From: JACVRW01 sp036407035
GTDB taxonomy: Bacteria; Actinomycetota; Thermoleophilia; Solirubrobacterales; Thermoleophilaceae
Assembly (NCBI GenBank): GCA_036407035.1
Contig: DASXAA010000094.1
Span: 1-64,000, forward strand
Direction of reading: 5' to 3'
DNA: 64,000 nucleotides
Shown here piece after piece: positions 7,667 to 17,123 of this stretch. Within the stretch, counting starts at the first letter, position 1; each line of letters begins with the position of its first letter. Both the position numbers and the translations under genes were made by a program. Under the pieces are notes generated by a model, which made no database searches, was not told the DNA's origin, and saw only the letters and a program-made list of their open reading frames with translations.

Positions 7667-10600
7667 TCACAACGGCGCTCGGGGCGACTGGGCACGGTGT
7701 CCGGTCGGCCGGCGCGCGCCGCAGCCGAGCGTCTGCGCGATCGGGTCGGCCAGGAGGTCGGCGACCTTCGCGGCCGGGACCGTCACCTCGCGCCAGCCGT
7801 GGCCGGCGGCGGAGGGACCGACGCACGTGACCGGCGGAAGCGCCCCCGGGCGCGGCGCGCGGGGCGCGGGCCCGGCCGGCGGCGGGCCGGACGGCTCGCG
7901 GGCGCGCACGGGCCTGCCGGGCCCGTCGTCCGGCGTCGCGGGCGCCGCCGCCGACCCGGGTCGGCCGGCCTGCCCGATCGGAGCCGGCGGCGCCACCGCG
8001 GCCGGCGGGGCCGCCCCGACGACGACGCGGCGCGAGCATCTCGGCCGCTCCTCGTTGCCGGCCACGTCCACCGCGTAGAAGCAGACGGTGTGCGCGCCCT
8101 TCCGCAGCCGGTACGCCCCGCCCGGGTCCCACGTCCGCCAGGCGCCGAAGTCGACCTGGAAGCGCAGCGCCGACGGCGCCGTCCGGGGTTCGAACCCGGA
8201 GCCGCCCGCGTTGTCGACGACGCGGAAGGCGAGGAACCCGCCGGGGCCGAGCTGAACCCGCGAGCGCGGCGCGACCGAGTCGACCTTGATCGAGCACCGG
8301 TGGTCGGCCGGCTCGCCGTCCTCGCAGTCGGTCTGCAGCGGGCTGACGTTGCCGGTCAGGTCGCGTGCGAGCGCCGCGAGCTGGTGCACGCCGTCGGCCG
8401 GCGCGGCTGCCGCCGAGCAGGTCGCCAGCGCGGCGCCGCCGGCAGCCGGCGACCCGGTCGCTGCGCCGCCGCACGGGCGCGCCCGGCCGTCGCGCACGAG
8501 CGTCAGACCGCCCCTCGGGAAGCCGGACGACTGCCCAGCGTCCGAGCTCGAGACCGTGATCCGCGGCGGCAGCCGGTGCCAGCCGTTCACCGCCGCGTCG
8601 GGGTAGGCGAGCGCGATCCTCGGCGTCCGCGGTGCGAGCGTGTCGACGAACCAGCGGCCCACGACGACCGGCTGCGAGACGTTGCCGACCGCGTCCCCGA
8701 CCTGCGCCTCGACCACCTTGAGCCCGTCGCCCGCGCCCAGCTCGATCGCCCGGACGCCCGTGCCGCCGCAGGCCGCCCAGGCGCCGCCGTTCACGCGGCA
8801 GCGGTCCGTCGCGACCCCGGACATGTTCGCGTCGTCCTCGACGATCTCGAGGCGGCCGACCCGTTCCAAGAGGCAGTGCGAGCCCGAGGGGCATGCGGCC
8901 CGGGCGCTCCCGTTCCGCTCGAAGGGAGGCAGGTTGCGGATCGCCGGCGCCTCGAGGTCCACGCCCAGGGTGGCGGACGCGCTGTCGGGCAGCCTCGGCT
9001 GCTCCTCGCCTCCAGGCGCGGCGGCGAGCGCGAACCAGCCATGATAGCCGTGCGGCACGGTCTGCACGATCGTCCGCGAGTACTGGTCGATGCCGTCGGT
9101 TGGGCCGTCGAAGTGCTCGGTCGAGCAGCTCGTCCCCGCCGCGCCGGTAAGCGCGCCGACGCTCGCCGCGCCGGCCGGCGGATCGAGCGCCGGGTCCGCG
9201 AGGCCCCCCGGGGCGACCGTCGCGCCCCGCCGGCACACGGTCACGTCGAGCGGGCCGCCCCCGGCGTTGATCGCGTGCACGTCCAGCTTCACGGTGCCGG
9301 TGGCCTGGAACGGCCCCGGGTTGTCGGGGTGGAGCTCCACCTCGGCCGCGCGCTCGAGCGCGTCGCCCAGGTCGGGCCGCCCCTGCGCGCCGCCCACCCC
9401 GGGAGCCGCGCTCAGCTTCGGCCGCTCCGGGGCGATGCTGTCGATCGTGATGCGGCCGCCGGCCCCGCCATCGTCGCCGCCGTCCGCAGACACCGTCCCG
9501 GACCCGTCGACGTGCAGCCCGACGAGGTGCACGTTCCCGCCGTCGCCGCCGCCGGCGCCGCTCCCGGACGCGTCCGCACCGGAGGCGCTGATGGCGCCGT
9601 CGACGACGACGTCGCCGGTGGCCGTGACGTCGATGGAGCCGCCGTCGCCGCCGCCTCTCCCGGCGCCGTCGATCGTGCCGCCCGGCTCGACGATCACGTC
9701 CGTCGCGCCGATCCCGAGCGATCCGTCGCAGCGGTTGCCGGCGGGGTCGGACTCGCCCTGCGCGCCGGCGCGCAGGGTGCCGGACACCACCAGCGTGCGG
9801 GCGGCGAGGGCGCCGCAGGCCACCCGCGTCTCGCCGGCCGGCACGACCACGTCCTCCGCGCGCGGGGGCGCCGGCGCGTCGTCCGTCGGCTGCGGAGCGG
9901 GCTCCGGCGCCGGGGCGGGCGCCATGCCGTCGATCGGGTGCCCGGGCACGCTGTAGCGCGGCGCCGGATGATTCGCGTCGACCAGCTGCGAGCCGGCGTC
10001 GAAGGAGTCGTGCAGCTTGCAGGAGAGGGGCGTCAGGGCCTTCGTGATCGCCGCCATGACGTCGCCGGCCAGCTTCGGCAGGCTGATGCCCTTCGGGAAC
10101 CCGTAGGCGGCCGCGGCGCGCTTGAAGTCCGCAGTGGTGAAGCCGTCGTGGAGGGTGGGCGAGAGCCCCGGGCAGCGCTGGAAGTCGAGCGGCTGGTCGT
10201 AGCTGCCCGTGCGCACGTCGAGCAGCTTCTTCTTGATCAGCCCGAAGAGCGCCTTGAAGTAGACCTGGGCCGCCAGCTGCGCGCGCGCGTCGGTGTCGAC
10301 GATCGCGCGTCCCGAGTCGCCGGCCTCGACGCCGACCGACAGCAGCACGTCGCCCAGGCGCGCGCGCTCGGTGGAGTCGCCGGTCAGCCCGACGATCGCG
10401 TCGAGCAGGTGGTTCACCTCGGCGCGCGCGCCGATCAGGCCGAAGAACGACAGCTCGCCGAACGCGCCCGCGCCGAGGTCGCGGAAGCGCGCGATCGCCT
10501 GAGAGGTGAACGGCGCCGGCAGCCCCTTGCCGAAGACGCCTCCCGGCGACGCCTCCCCGCTCGTGACGACCTGCCGGAAGGCGCGCAGCTCGGCGTCGTT

Positions 10601-13600
10601 CTTGAGGCCGAACGGGCCGGCCACGGCCTCGACGGTGTGCGCCGCGTCTGAGGTCGTCGTCTCTCCGTCGCCGCCGGGGTCGGCGTTCAGCTTGATGTCC
10701 ACGTAGTCGGGCACCGGCGCCGACAGCGTGGGGCCGAACGAGAACAGGTTCAGGCTCTCGAGCGCACGCAGCGCGCCGATGAGCTCGGGCACGACCTTCA
10801 GCAGGTTGCCGCCGATCGTCGTCCCCGCGAAGTTCGGGCGCAGCTCCGAGCGCAGCCTGAAGCTCGGCCGGGCGTACTCGTCGGCCCCGTTCGTGCCCGG
10901 CAGGTTCAGCGCGCTGACCTGGGCGCCCGGGACCGTCGACCCGGAGCGGGTGCGGTAGGTCTTGTCGTTCAGCCGCAGGGTGAGCGACAGCGGGCGGTTG
11001 ACGCGCCCGTCGACCTGTGCGAAGCGCTGCTGGGGCTTGGCGCCGAAGAGACCGGGCAGGATCTCGCGCTGGGCGTTGTAGTCGTTGCGCAGGTTGACCC
11101 TGACGTCGAAGTGACCAGGGAGCCGGGCGCCGTAGACGGACGGGTCCACGCTCCCTTCGCCGAGCAGGTGCTGGTTCTCCGGCGTCACGCTCGAGGCGCC
11201 CCTCACCTCACGGCCGAACCCGTTGCGGCCGTCCGGCTCCGGGGCGCCGGTGAGCACGACCTGGGAGCCCTGACCGAACGGCTGGTCGAGCACGGCCACG
11301 CGCCCGAGGAAGTCGCGGTCGGAGCCGTCGTGCTTCGACTCGGCGCCGGTCAGCTTCAGGAACAGGTCGGTCGACTCGAGACCGCGGTTGCGATCGGGGC
11401 CGACGCCGGAGGCGTTGCAGTCCCCGGGGTCCGGCTGCAGGTGCGTGCAGGTCCAGATCGTCGGCGGGTAGACGTCGAGGAAGCGCGGCAGCTCGAAGTT
11501 CAGGCCCGCGCGGAGGGCGAACGCGCCGCGGCCGGCGTCCGACCCCAGCTTGACGCGCGCGCCGCGCGCCTCCGCGGGCCACTCGCCCGGGGGCTGCTCG
11601 AAGTCGAGCTGGCGCGAGGAGTCGTCCAGCGGCGTGACGTCGCCGAGCCGCCTGATGAGGTCGAGGTCGCCGACCGCTATCCGTCCCTCGAAGCGCGTGT
11701 CCTCCGGTCCCTGGCCGTCGGCGCGGTCGGTCTCGAGCGACAGCAGCGGCGGCCGGCAGGGCATAGCGATCCCCTCGCCGCACAGCGGGTCGAGCTCGCT
11801 CCCGTCCGGCGGCACCGCCACCGTGGCCCTCAGGTTCTCCTCGCCGCCCGGGAGCTTGTCGAAGTGCCCCTGCTCGAGCGCCAGCGCCTGGCCGTCCTCG
11901 TCGAGCGAGCGGGCGGCGATCCCGAGCACCCGATTCTGCGCGGCGCTCGCGCGCAGGCACAGGTAGGTGGGCCTCCGGTCGGCCGGGAAGTCCCCGGGCG
12001 GGCGCACGCGCGCGTCGGTGTAGCACGGTCCGGGCTGCACGGCCAGGCGCTTGACGGCCGGCAGCGAGGCCTTGGCGTAGAAGCGGCCCTGGGCGTCGGA
12101 GAACGCCTTGACGACGTTCACGCCCCCCGGGTCGTCGCCGCCGCCGGGGTCCCTGTTGCGCGCGTCGTCCTCCGGATCGCGGTAGCGGCCGTCGGCGGCC
12201 GCCCACGGGAAGCCCGCCTCGCCGGCGGGCGGGCCCAGCTGCGTCTCGGGGTCGTTGACGAAGTTCTGGAGCTCGACCCCGACCCGGCCCGCCACCGGGG
12301 CGAGGTCGCCGTTCCCGTCACGCCCCTCGACGAGGACGTCGGGCCCGTCCGCCTCCTGGTCGGCGGCGGCGAGCACGTCGACACGCTGGCCGAGGTTGTC
12401 GATCCTCGCGGCCCCGGTGACGACCGACGTGCGGTCGGAGTCGCCGACGAGCACTCGCCTCAGGTCGATGTCGGGCTTGGCCCCGGAGGCGGGAAGCGTC
12501 AGCTGGCTCTGCAACGCGAACTTGCCCGGGTGCTGGCGCTCGCACCAGACGTCGGAGACCGGGCGCACGAGCGCGGGGTCCACCGGGCCGCGGAGGCAGA
12601 GGCCGATGCCGTGCGGTGCCTCGCGGACAACCGCGTCGGCGACGGTGGCCTCGCCGCCGTCGTCGGTGTCGACGTAGACGCGCACCGGCTGGGTCGCGGA
12701 GCCGTCGCCGAAGCCTGCCCGCAGCCGAGTCGTCGGGATCACGGCGCCCGTCTTCGGGTCGAGGCGCGAGTAGAGGAGCTCGCGCAGGTCGGGCACCCGG
12801 CCCTGCGCCCTGAACTGGCCGTCGCGGCTCGTGAACGTGGCGCTGTGATCCACGCCCGGCGGGCCGGGCGCGGGCGCCGGGAGGGCGTCGCCGGACAGGG
12901 CGTTCGTGACGTCGAACTCAGCCTCCTCGACGCCGTCGAAGAACGGGGCCTGACCGTTGCAGCGGTCCGTCCCGCTCTCGTCGCGGCATGCGTTCAGCTC
13001 GACCTCGGCGAGGTCGCGTCCCCCCTCCCCGTCCACGTCCGCCGTCAGCAGCCCGCCGGTCACGCGCGGCGTTATCCCCGTCACTCTGCCGCGCAGGACG
13101 AGCGGGGTGGCGCCGGGGTCGGGCGAGACGGACGAGAGCGTGAACGGCTCGCCCGCGTCGTCCTTGTTGAGCGACGGGCGCGGCGCGCCGCCGGCGGGCG
13201 GGGAGGCGCTCAGCTCGAACCGTCCCCTGTCCGCGCCGGGATCGTAGGTGGCGGTCAGCTGGTCGGGGAGGTCCGTCACCACAGCGTCCTCGAGGCAGAG
13301 CGCCTCCTGGTCGGGGCGCGGATCGCCGCAGACCGAGTCCGAGCGGCGCGCCTCCGCCGAGAAGTCGATCCGGCTCACCGGCGAGGAGGCGTCGTAGCGG
13401 GCCTCGAGCTTGCGCCCCGCCTTGCCCCCCTCCGGCGCCTCGGGCAGGATCGCGTCGGCACGCAGCTCGGTCGGGACGTCCTTGACCGCCGCGTCGAAGA
13501 CGCTCGTGTGTCGCCGCGCCCGGCCGTCCGCGCCCCGATCGCCGGGGTCGGGCGCGTCGAACCGTGCGCGCCCCGTGACGCTCGTCGGCTCGCTCGCGCG

Positions 13601-15976
13601 GTAGACGACCGCCAGCGGCGTGACGGCGAGCGCCCCGGACCTGCGGCCCAGGACGTCGTCACGTTCGCACGGCCCGAGCAGCGCGTCCGCCGGCAGGTCG
13701 CTCGTGCGCGGCGGGGCCTTGGTCGCGTCGAATGCGCGCGTGCAGGCGGAGAAGCTCCGCGGCAGGCGATCGACGTGGACGGTGAAGTCGGCCTTCGTCT
13801 CGCCGAGCGGAGCGCGGGGATCGCCCGGCTCCGCGGCGAAGCCTGCGTCGTCCACCGCAATGTCGAGCGGCGCGCCGGCCGCCGCGTCAACGCGCGCCCC
13901 GAGCGTGCCGTCCTCCTGGCCGTCGTCGTTCGCGTCGCGCTGGTGGAAGGCCACGTGGCGGACGTCGTCGACGCGCCCGGCCACCTCGAAGTGCTCGTCG
14001 CCCTGCGTTGCGAAGCTCTCGTCGCGGCCGACGACCGAGACGAAGTTGCCGTCGCCGCCAGGCAGGTCGGGAAGGCCCTCGCGCGAGGGCCGGTCGCGCA
14101 CGGCGAACACCGCCCGCCCGAGTGTGCCCTCGGTGCCGCCGAGGCAGGCGCCCGCCCCGCCGCTCGCGGCCGCGTCCCACCTGCACGCGTGAAACTCCGC
14201 CGCGCGGAGCACGGCCTTGTCGGACACGTCGAGGCGGCCGGTGACGAACGTCGGCACGCGGTCGAGCTCCAGTTCGGCGTAGGTCCGGCCGGCGATGTCG
14301 GCGGGCGTCCGATCGACGGTCGCCCGCACGTCCGGACCGGCGTCCGGCGGTCCCATGCGCGACACAGAGAAGTCCCTGTCGGACCCGCCGGGAAGCTTGA
14401 GGGCGACGAGCTGCGGAAGCCTGTCGATCCGGGTGTCGAGGCACGTCACCTCCGGCTGGCCGCACCCGTCGCCCGCGCCGTCGTCGATCTCGGCTCGCGC
14501 GTCCGCCTGGACCTGGCGGTCCGCGATGTACACGGCGCGGGTCGGCTCGTCGCCGCTCGCCGGGTCGAAGTTCACGTTCGCCGTCTGTGGCAGCGGGGTG
14601 AGCGTCGCGTCGAACGCGACGCGACGCGCGTCCGCGGGCGCCCCCGCGCCGCGTCCGTCGACGTCGCCGACCACCCGGAAGGGGCTGGTGCCGTCGCCGG
14701 CCTTGAGCGCCACGTCGATCGTGTCGTTGCCGGCCGCCTGGCGCTCGAAGCGGGCGGAGCGCAGCCGCTCGATCCGCCCGGTGGCCTGGAAGCGCGTGGA
14801 CCCGCCAACCTGCGTGCGGGTGGCGAGCGTGAAGCGCTGATCGGGCCCGTCGCCCGGCACCGGGTCCGGATCGCCGGCGAAGTTGCGGGCCAGCAGGTCC
14901 AGGGTGTCGACCTCGCCCGCCGGCGCGTCGAGCGCCACCGCGTCGAGGGCCGGCCGACCCCCCGGGCCCGGCGCGTAGCGCAGCTCGCCGCCGAAGCGCT
15001 CCGGCAGCCCGCTCGCCTTCACGTCCGCGTCCGCGACGATCGTGCCGTTCGCCTCCGTGTCGCGATAGGTGGCGTCGATGTCGGGCTTCCCGGTGCCCGA
15101 CTGGTAGGCGTAGTCGAAGGCGGTCCTCTGATCCGTGGCGGTCGTGTGCAGGTCGAGGTGGCGCGGCAGGCGCGCGACCGAGGCGTCGATCTGCAGCCGC
15201 CTGCCGGTGTCGGCCCGCGTGACGTCGAAGCGGCCGTCGAAGGCGACGTCGGGGATGTCGCGCTCGTGGTCCCAGGCGACGTCGATCCCGTCCGCGCGCG
15301 GGTCCTCGACGAGGTGGACGCGCTCGGGAAGGGGGGCGAGACCGGCCTCGAAGGTGCCGTCGAACGTGGCGGAGTCGACCGCCGCCTTCACGGTCAGCGG
15401 CGCCGAGTAGCCCGGCGTCTCCACCACGGCGTCCAGCGGATCGATGAAGCCGCCGGCGAGCGGGCCGAGCAGCCTGGTCTTGAAGCGCGGCGGCGCCGCG
15501 CCGTCGTCTGGTGTCTCGTAGCCGTAGGTGACGGTCGCGAACTTCTGGAAGTTGTCGGCCGCGTCGAGGAGGTCCATCGTGAGCGAGATCTCGAGCGGCG
15601 GCGCCGGGGCCCCCCGGGCCTCGGCGGTCGCGTTGCGATTGACCTCGACGGTCGGTACGAGCGGCCGCGCGTCAGACTCGCGCACGATGGCGACCGACAC
15701 GTCCACGTCGGGCAGCTGCTCGCCCGCCTCGGTGCGGCCGTCCACGTCGATGGCGACCGGGCCGGCGCCGAGGGTGATCTCCCGGTCGCGCACGACCGTG
15801 CCCGACACGGTGTGGACCTTGACCACCGATGCCGGGACGGGGACCACCGTCGCCGCGTCTGCGCTGAGCGCGAAGATCGTGCCGGCCGCGAGAGCCGCGA
15901 GCAGCGGCAGGAGCCGCGCGTGGCGGCGCATCGTGACCCTGGCTACACCGAACTCGACACGCCGCCGGCCGCGCAT
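7667..15976 (-). CDS. Giant secreted repeat protein, 2769 residues
   Basis: I recognise no family for most of it. After a basic N-terminus and hydrophobic core (residues about 16-41, ending SADA|ATV) a signal peptide is expected. Residues about 70-1700 form a long array of divergent beta-rich units of roughly 70-110 residues, each with an [L/V]Pxx[LFV] turn (LPRHLDL near 275, LPDQLTA near 906, LPRFLDV near 1495), rich in Asp/Arg/Gly and with scattered cysteine pairs. Residues about 2090-2180 are Gly/Asp-rich and look like a beta-helix. Residues about 2400-2680 are Ig-like units with DLTGNVS and DVAGNEE ends, followed by a Pro-rich linker and a short tail with two Cys. No LPXTG or membrane anchor is visible. 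ATG 15976 is preferred because a -10-like hexamer lies 6 nt before it; an inner ATG at 15931 with an AGGG site is the alternative. Probably an extracellular adhesive or structural fibre. Confidence 0.8.
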   Translation of the reverse strand: MRGRRRVEFGVARVTMRRHARLLPLLAALAAGTIFALSADAATVVPVPASVVKVHTVSGTVVRDREITLGAGPVAIDVDGRTEAGEQLPDVDVSVAIVRESDARPLVPTVEVNRNATAEARGAPAPPLEISLTMDLLDAADNFQKFATVTYGYETPDDGAAPPRFKTRLLGPLAGGFIDPLDAVVETPGYSAPLTVKAAVDSATFDGTFEAGLAPLPERVHLVEDPRADGIDVAWDHERDIPDVAFDGRFDVTRADTGRRLQIDASVARLPRHLDLHTTATDQRTAFDYAYQSGTGKPDIDATYRDTEANGTIVADADVKASGLPERFGGELRYAPGPGGRPALDAVALDAPAGEVDTLDLLARNFAGDPDPVPGDGPDQRFTLATRTQVGGSTRFQATGRIERLRSARFERQAAGNDTIDVALKAGDGTSPFRVVGDVDGRGAGAPADARRVAFDATLTPLPQTANVNFDPASGDEPTRAVYIADRQVQADARAEIDDGAGDGCGQPEVTCLDTRIDRLPQLVALKLPGGSDRDFSVSRMGPPDAGPDVRATVDRTPADIAGRTYAELELDRVPTFVTGRLDVSDKAVLRAAEFHACRWDAAASGGAGACLGGTEGTLGRAVFAVRDRPSREGLPDLPGGDGNFVSVVGRDESFATQGDEHFEVAGRVDDVRHVAFHQRDANDDGQEDGTLGARVDAAAGAPLDIAVDDAGFAAEPGDPRAPLGETKADFTVHVDRLPRSFSACTRAFDATKAPPRTSDLPADALLGPCERDDVLGRRSGALAVTPLAVVYRASEPTSVTGRARFDAPDPGDRGADGRARRHTSVFDAAVKDVPTELRADAILPEAPEGGKAGRKLEARYDASSPVSRIDFSAEARRSDSVCGDPRPDQEALCLEDAVVTDLPDQLTATYDPGADRGRFELSASPPAGGAPRPSLNKDDAGEPFTLSSVSPDPGATPLVLRGRVTGITPRVTGGLLTADVDGEGGRDLAEVELNACRDESGTDRCNGQAPFFDGVEEAEFDVTNALSGDALPAPAPGPPGVDHSATFTSRDGQFRAQGRVPDLRELLYSRLDPKTGAVIPTTRLRAGFGDGSATQPVRVYVDTDDGGEATVADAVVREAPHGIGLCLRGPVDPALVRPVSDVWCERQHPGKFALQSQLTLPASGAKPDIDLRRVLVGDSDRTSVVTGAARIDNLGQRVDVLAAADQEADGPDVLVEGRDGNGDLAPVAGRVGVELQNFVNDPETQLGPPAGEAGFPWAAADGRYRDPEDDARNRDPGGGDDPGGVNVVKAFSDAQGRFYAKASLPAVKRLAVQPGPCYTDARVRPPGDFPADRRPTYLCLRASAAQNRVLGIAARSLDEDGQALALEQGHFDKLPGGEENLRATVAVPPDGSELDPLCGEGIAMPCRPPLLSLETDRADGQGPEDTRFEGRIAVGDLDLIRRLGDVTPLDDSSRQLDFEQPPGEWPAEARGARVKLGSDAGRGAFALRAGLNFELPRFLDVYPPTIWTCTHLQPDPGDCNASGVGPDRNRGLESTDLFLKLTGAESKHDGSDRDFLGRVAVLDQPFGQGSQVVLTGAPEPDGRNGFGREVRGASSVTPENQHLLGEGSVDPSVYGARLPGHFDVRVNLRNDYNAQREILPGLFGAKPQQRFAQVDGRVNRPLSLTLRLNDKTYRTRSGSTVPGAQVSALNLPGTNGADEYARPSFRLRSELRPNFAGTTIGGNLLKVVPELIGALRALESLNLFSFGPTLSAPVPDYVDIKLNADPGGDGETTTSDAAHTVEAVAGPFGLKNDAELRAFRQVVTSGEASPGGVFGKGLPAPFTSQAIARFRDLGAGAFGELSFFGLIGARAEVNHLLDAIVGLTGDSTERARLGDVLLSVGVEAGDSGRAIVDTDARAQLAAQVYFKALFGLIKKKLLDVRTGSYDQPLDFQRCPGLSPTLHDGFTTADFKRAAAAYGFPKGISLPKLAGDVMAAITKALTPLSCKLHDSFDAGSQLVDANHPAPRYSVPGHPIDGMAPAPAPEPAPQPTDDAPAPPRAEDVVVPAGETRVACGALAARTLVVSGTLRAGAQGESDPAGNRCDGSLGIGATDVIVEPGGTIDGAGRGGGDGGSIDVTATGDVVVDGAISASGADASGSGAGGGDGGNVHLVGLHVDGSGTVSADGGDDGGAGGRITIDSIAPERPKLSAAPGVGGAQGRPDLGDALERAAEVELHPDNPGPFQATGTVKLDVHAINAGGGPLDVTVCRRGATVAPGGLADPALDPPAGAASVGALTGAAGTSCSTEHFDGPTDGIDQYSRTIVQTVPHGYHGWFALAAAPGGEEQPRLPDSASATLGVDLEAPAIRNLPPFERNGSARAACPSGSHCLLERVGRLEIVEDDANMSGVATDRCRVNGGAWAACGGTGVRAIELGAGDGLKVVEAQVGDAVGNVSQPVVVGRWFVDTLAPRTPRIALAYPDAAVNGWHRLPPRITVSSSDAGQSSGFPRGGLTLVRDGRARPCGGAATGSPAAGGAALATCSAAAAPADGVHQLAALARDLTGNVSPLQTDCEDGEPADHRCSIKVDSVAPRSRVQLGPGGFLAFRVVDNAGGSGFEPRTAPSALRFQVDFGAWRTWDPGGAYRLRKGAHTVCFYAVDVAGNEERPRCSRRVVVGAAPPAAVAPPAPIGQAGRPGSAAAPATPDDGPGRPVRAREPSGPPPAGPAPRAPRPGALPPVTCVGPSAAGHGWREVTVPAAKVADLLADPIAQTLGCGARRPTGHRAQSPRAPL

Positions 15977-15982
15977 GGCGCG

Positions 15983-16027
15983 ACCATGTCACCGCGCCCG
16001 CGGACGCGCATGAGCACAAGGCCTCAA
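15983..16027 (-). promoter_or_regulatory. Shared leaderless promoter upstream of the giant repeat protein
   Basis: On the minus strand TTGAGG lies 39 bp before CATGGT, which is 6 nt before the ATG at 15976. A block TGCTCATGCGC inside the element is identical to one in the TadG promoter (25765-25810), and both end in CATnGTCGCGCCATG. This is the family seen in front of eleven transcription units here. Confidence 0.6.
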
Positions 16028-16047
16028 CTAGCGCCGGGGCCGGTCCC

Positions 16048-17055
16048 TCATCGGCGCGCCAGGCCCTGCGGCAGCTCACAGCCCTCGCCGGACGGGTTGT
16101 GGAGGGTGCAGGCGGCCAGCGTCTCGTCGCGCACGAACCGCACCGGCCGCTCGCCGTAGCGCGCCACGGCGGCGTCCCAGCCGTCCATCACGAGCTTCAC
16201 GAACACGAGGTCCCAGACGCGCGTCCGCTCGTAAGGGTCCCGGCACTGCTCGTCGGTTGGGAACTCGAGCGTCGCGGGGGTCCGATCGTACGAGAGCAGC
16301 TCGCAGAGTTGCCCGATCCGGAGGTGCAGCTCCTCGGCGCGGCGCAGGAACGGCGCGTCGCCGATGACCGGCGTGCGGGGGCCGACGCCGAGGCCCAGGC
16401 GCCGGCACGGGCCGATCAGCCCGAGCGGCGGCATGCACGCGATGCCGCGCCACGGCTGCGTGTCGCGGGCGATCCACAGGTCGGGCACCATCGCCTGGAA
16501 GATCGCGTGGCCCAGCGCCTGGATCGCCACGCGCGGGTCGGCCGAGCTGTCCACGCGCTGGTCGACGGGCACGTAGCGCCAAAACGGGTCGTAGGGCTCG
16601 CGCCACCACGGGAAGTTCTTGCGCGGCAGCGCCGCCACCGGGTTGACCTCGAACCTCAGCAGCGACCGGTCCGTCGCGAGTCGCACAACCCCCGGGGCGT
16701 TCTCGTTGAACCGGGCCAGCGCATCCATCGTCTCCGCGACGCGCGCGCGATCCTCGCGGCCGCCGCCGGGCACGGCGATGAAGGCGCGGGGCAGGCTCCT
16801 GGACGGGCCCAGGTACTGGACCGGCCACAGGCGCGGCTCGCCGGCGGCCGCGCCGCCGCAGGCGCGGGCCTCGGGACCGAGCACCCCGTGAACCACGCAG
16901 ACGAGCCCGTCGCGCAGCGGCGGCAGGACCCCGGCCTGGACCGTTCCGGCCACGAACATCGCGAGCAGGGAGAGACTCGCGGCGGCGAGCGCGCTGCTCA
17001 GCCCGCTCGTGTCGGCAAGGGCGCCTCGCCGTCGGGTCGCGCCGGCTCCCGTCAC
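16048..17055 (-). CDS. Pilin-like-anchored protein, relative of zinc metallopeptidases that lacks HExxH
   Basis: A 335-residue protein of the family described in this window. The N-terminus has TSG followed by a hydrophobic helix (LSSALAAASLSLLAMFVAG) and then the module signature AGVLPPLRDGLVCVVHGVLG...C. The rest should face outwards. The middle contains AIQALGHAIFQAMVPD at the place where paralogues have the zinc motif HExGHxxQ, but the Glu is missing, so catalysis is unlikely. Several Cys in the C-terminal half could form disulfides. GTG at 17055 is chosen: TAGCGT lies 8 nt upstream and no ribosome site is present, consistent with a leaderless message. Family assignment outside the module is tentative. 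Confidence 0.65.
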   Translation of the reverse strand: MTGAGATRRRGALADTSGLSSALAAASLSLLAMFVAGTVQAGVLPPLRDGLVCVVHGVLGPEARACGGAAAGEPRLWPVQYLGPSRSLPRAFIAVPGGGREDRARVAETMDALARFNENAPGVVRLATDRSLLRFEVNPVAALPRKNFPWWREPYDPFWRYVPVDQRVDSSADPRVAIQALGHAIFQAMVPDLWIARDTQPWRGIACMPPLGLIGPCRRLGLGVGPRTPVIGDAPFLRRAEELHLRIGQLCELLSYDRTPATLEFPTDEQCRDPYERTRVWDLVFVKLVMDGWDAAVARYGERPVRFVRDETLAACTLHNPSGEGCELPQGLARR

Positions 17056-17063
17056 GGCACGCG

Positions 17064-17108
17064 ACGCTATGCGCGGGCGGCCGCGCGCGAAAGAGCCCTA
17101 AGGCCCAA
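17064..17108 (-). promoter_or_regulatory. Shared leaderless promoter upstream of the 16048-17055 gene
   Basis: Minus-strand element TTGGGC-N5-GGCTCT followed by TTCGCG, with TAGCGT 39 bp from its first base and the GTG start 8 nt further on. It lies between the stop of the PucR gene and this gene. Confidence 0.7.
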
Positions 17109-17123
17109 GCCGGCGGTGGAACC

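Noticed and set aside
6378..9236. Inositol-3-phosphate synthase read as a 952-residue protein
   Set aside because: The extra N-terminal part lies antisense-like over the giant gene in another frame and is low-complexity; the enzyme's own N-terminus begins at 7583.
11111..16159. A 5-kb open frame on the plus strand opposite the giant repeat protein
   Set aside because: It is very Arg/Gly/Val-rich without domains, as expected for an antisense frame in high-GC DNA; the minus-strand frame has a signal peptide and beta-rich repeats.
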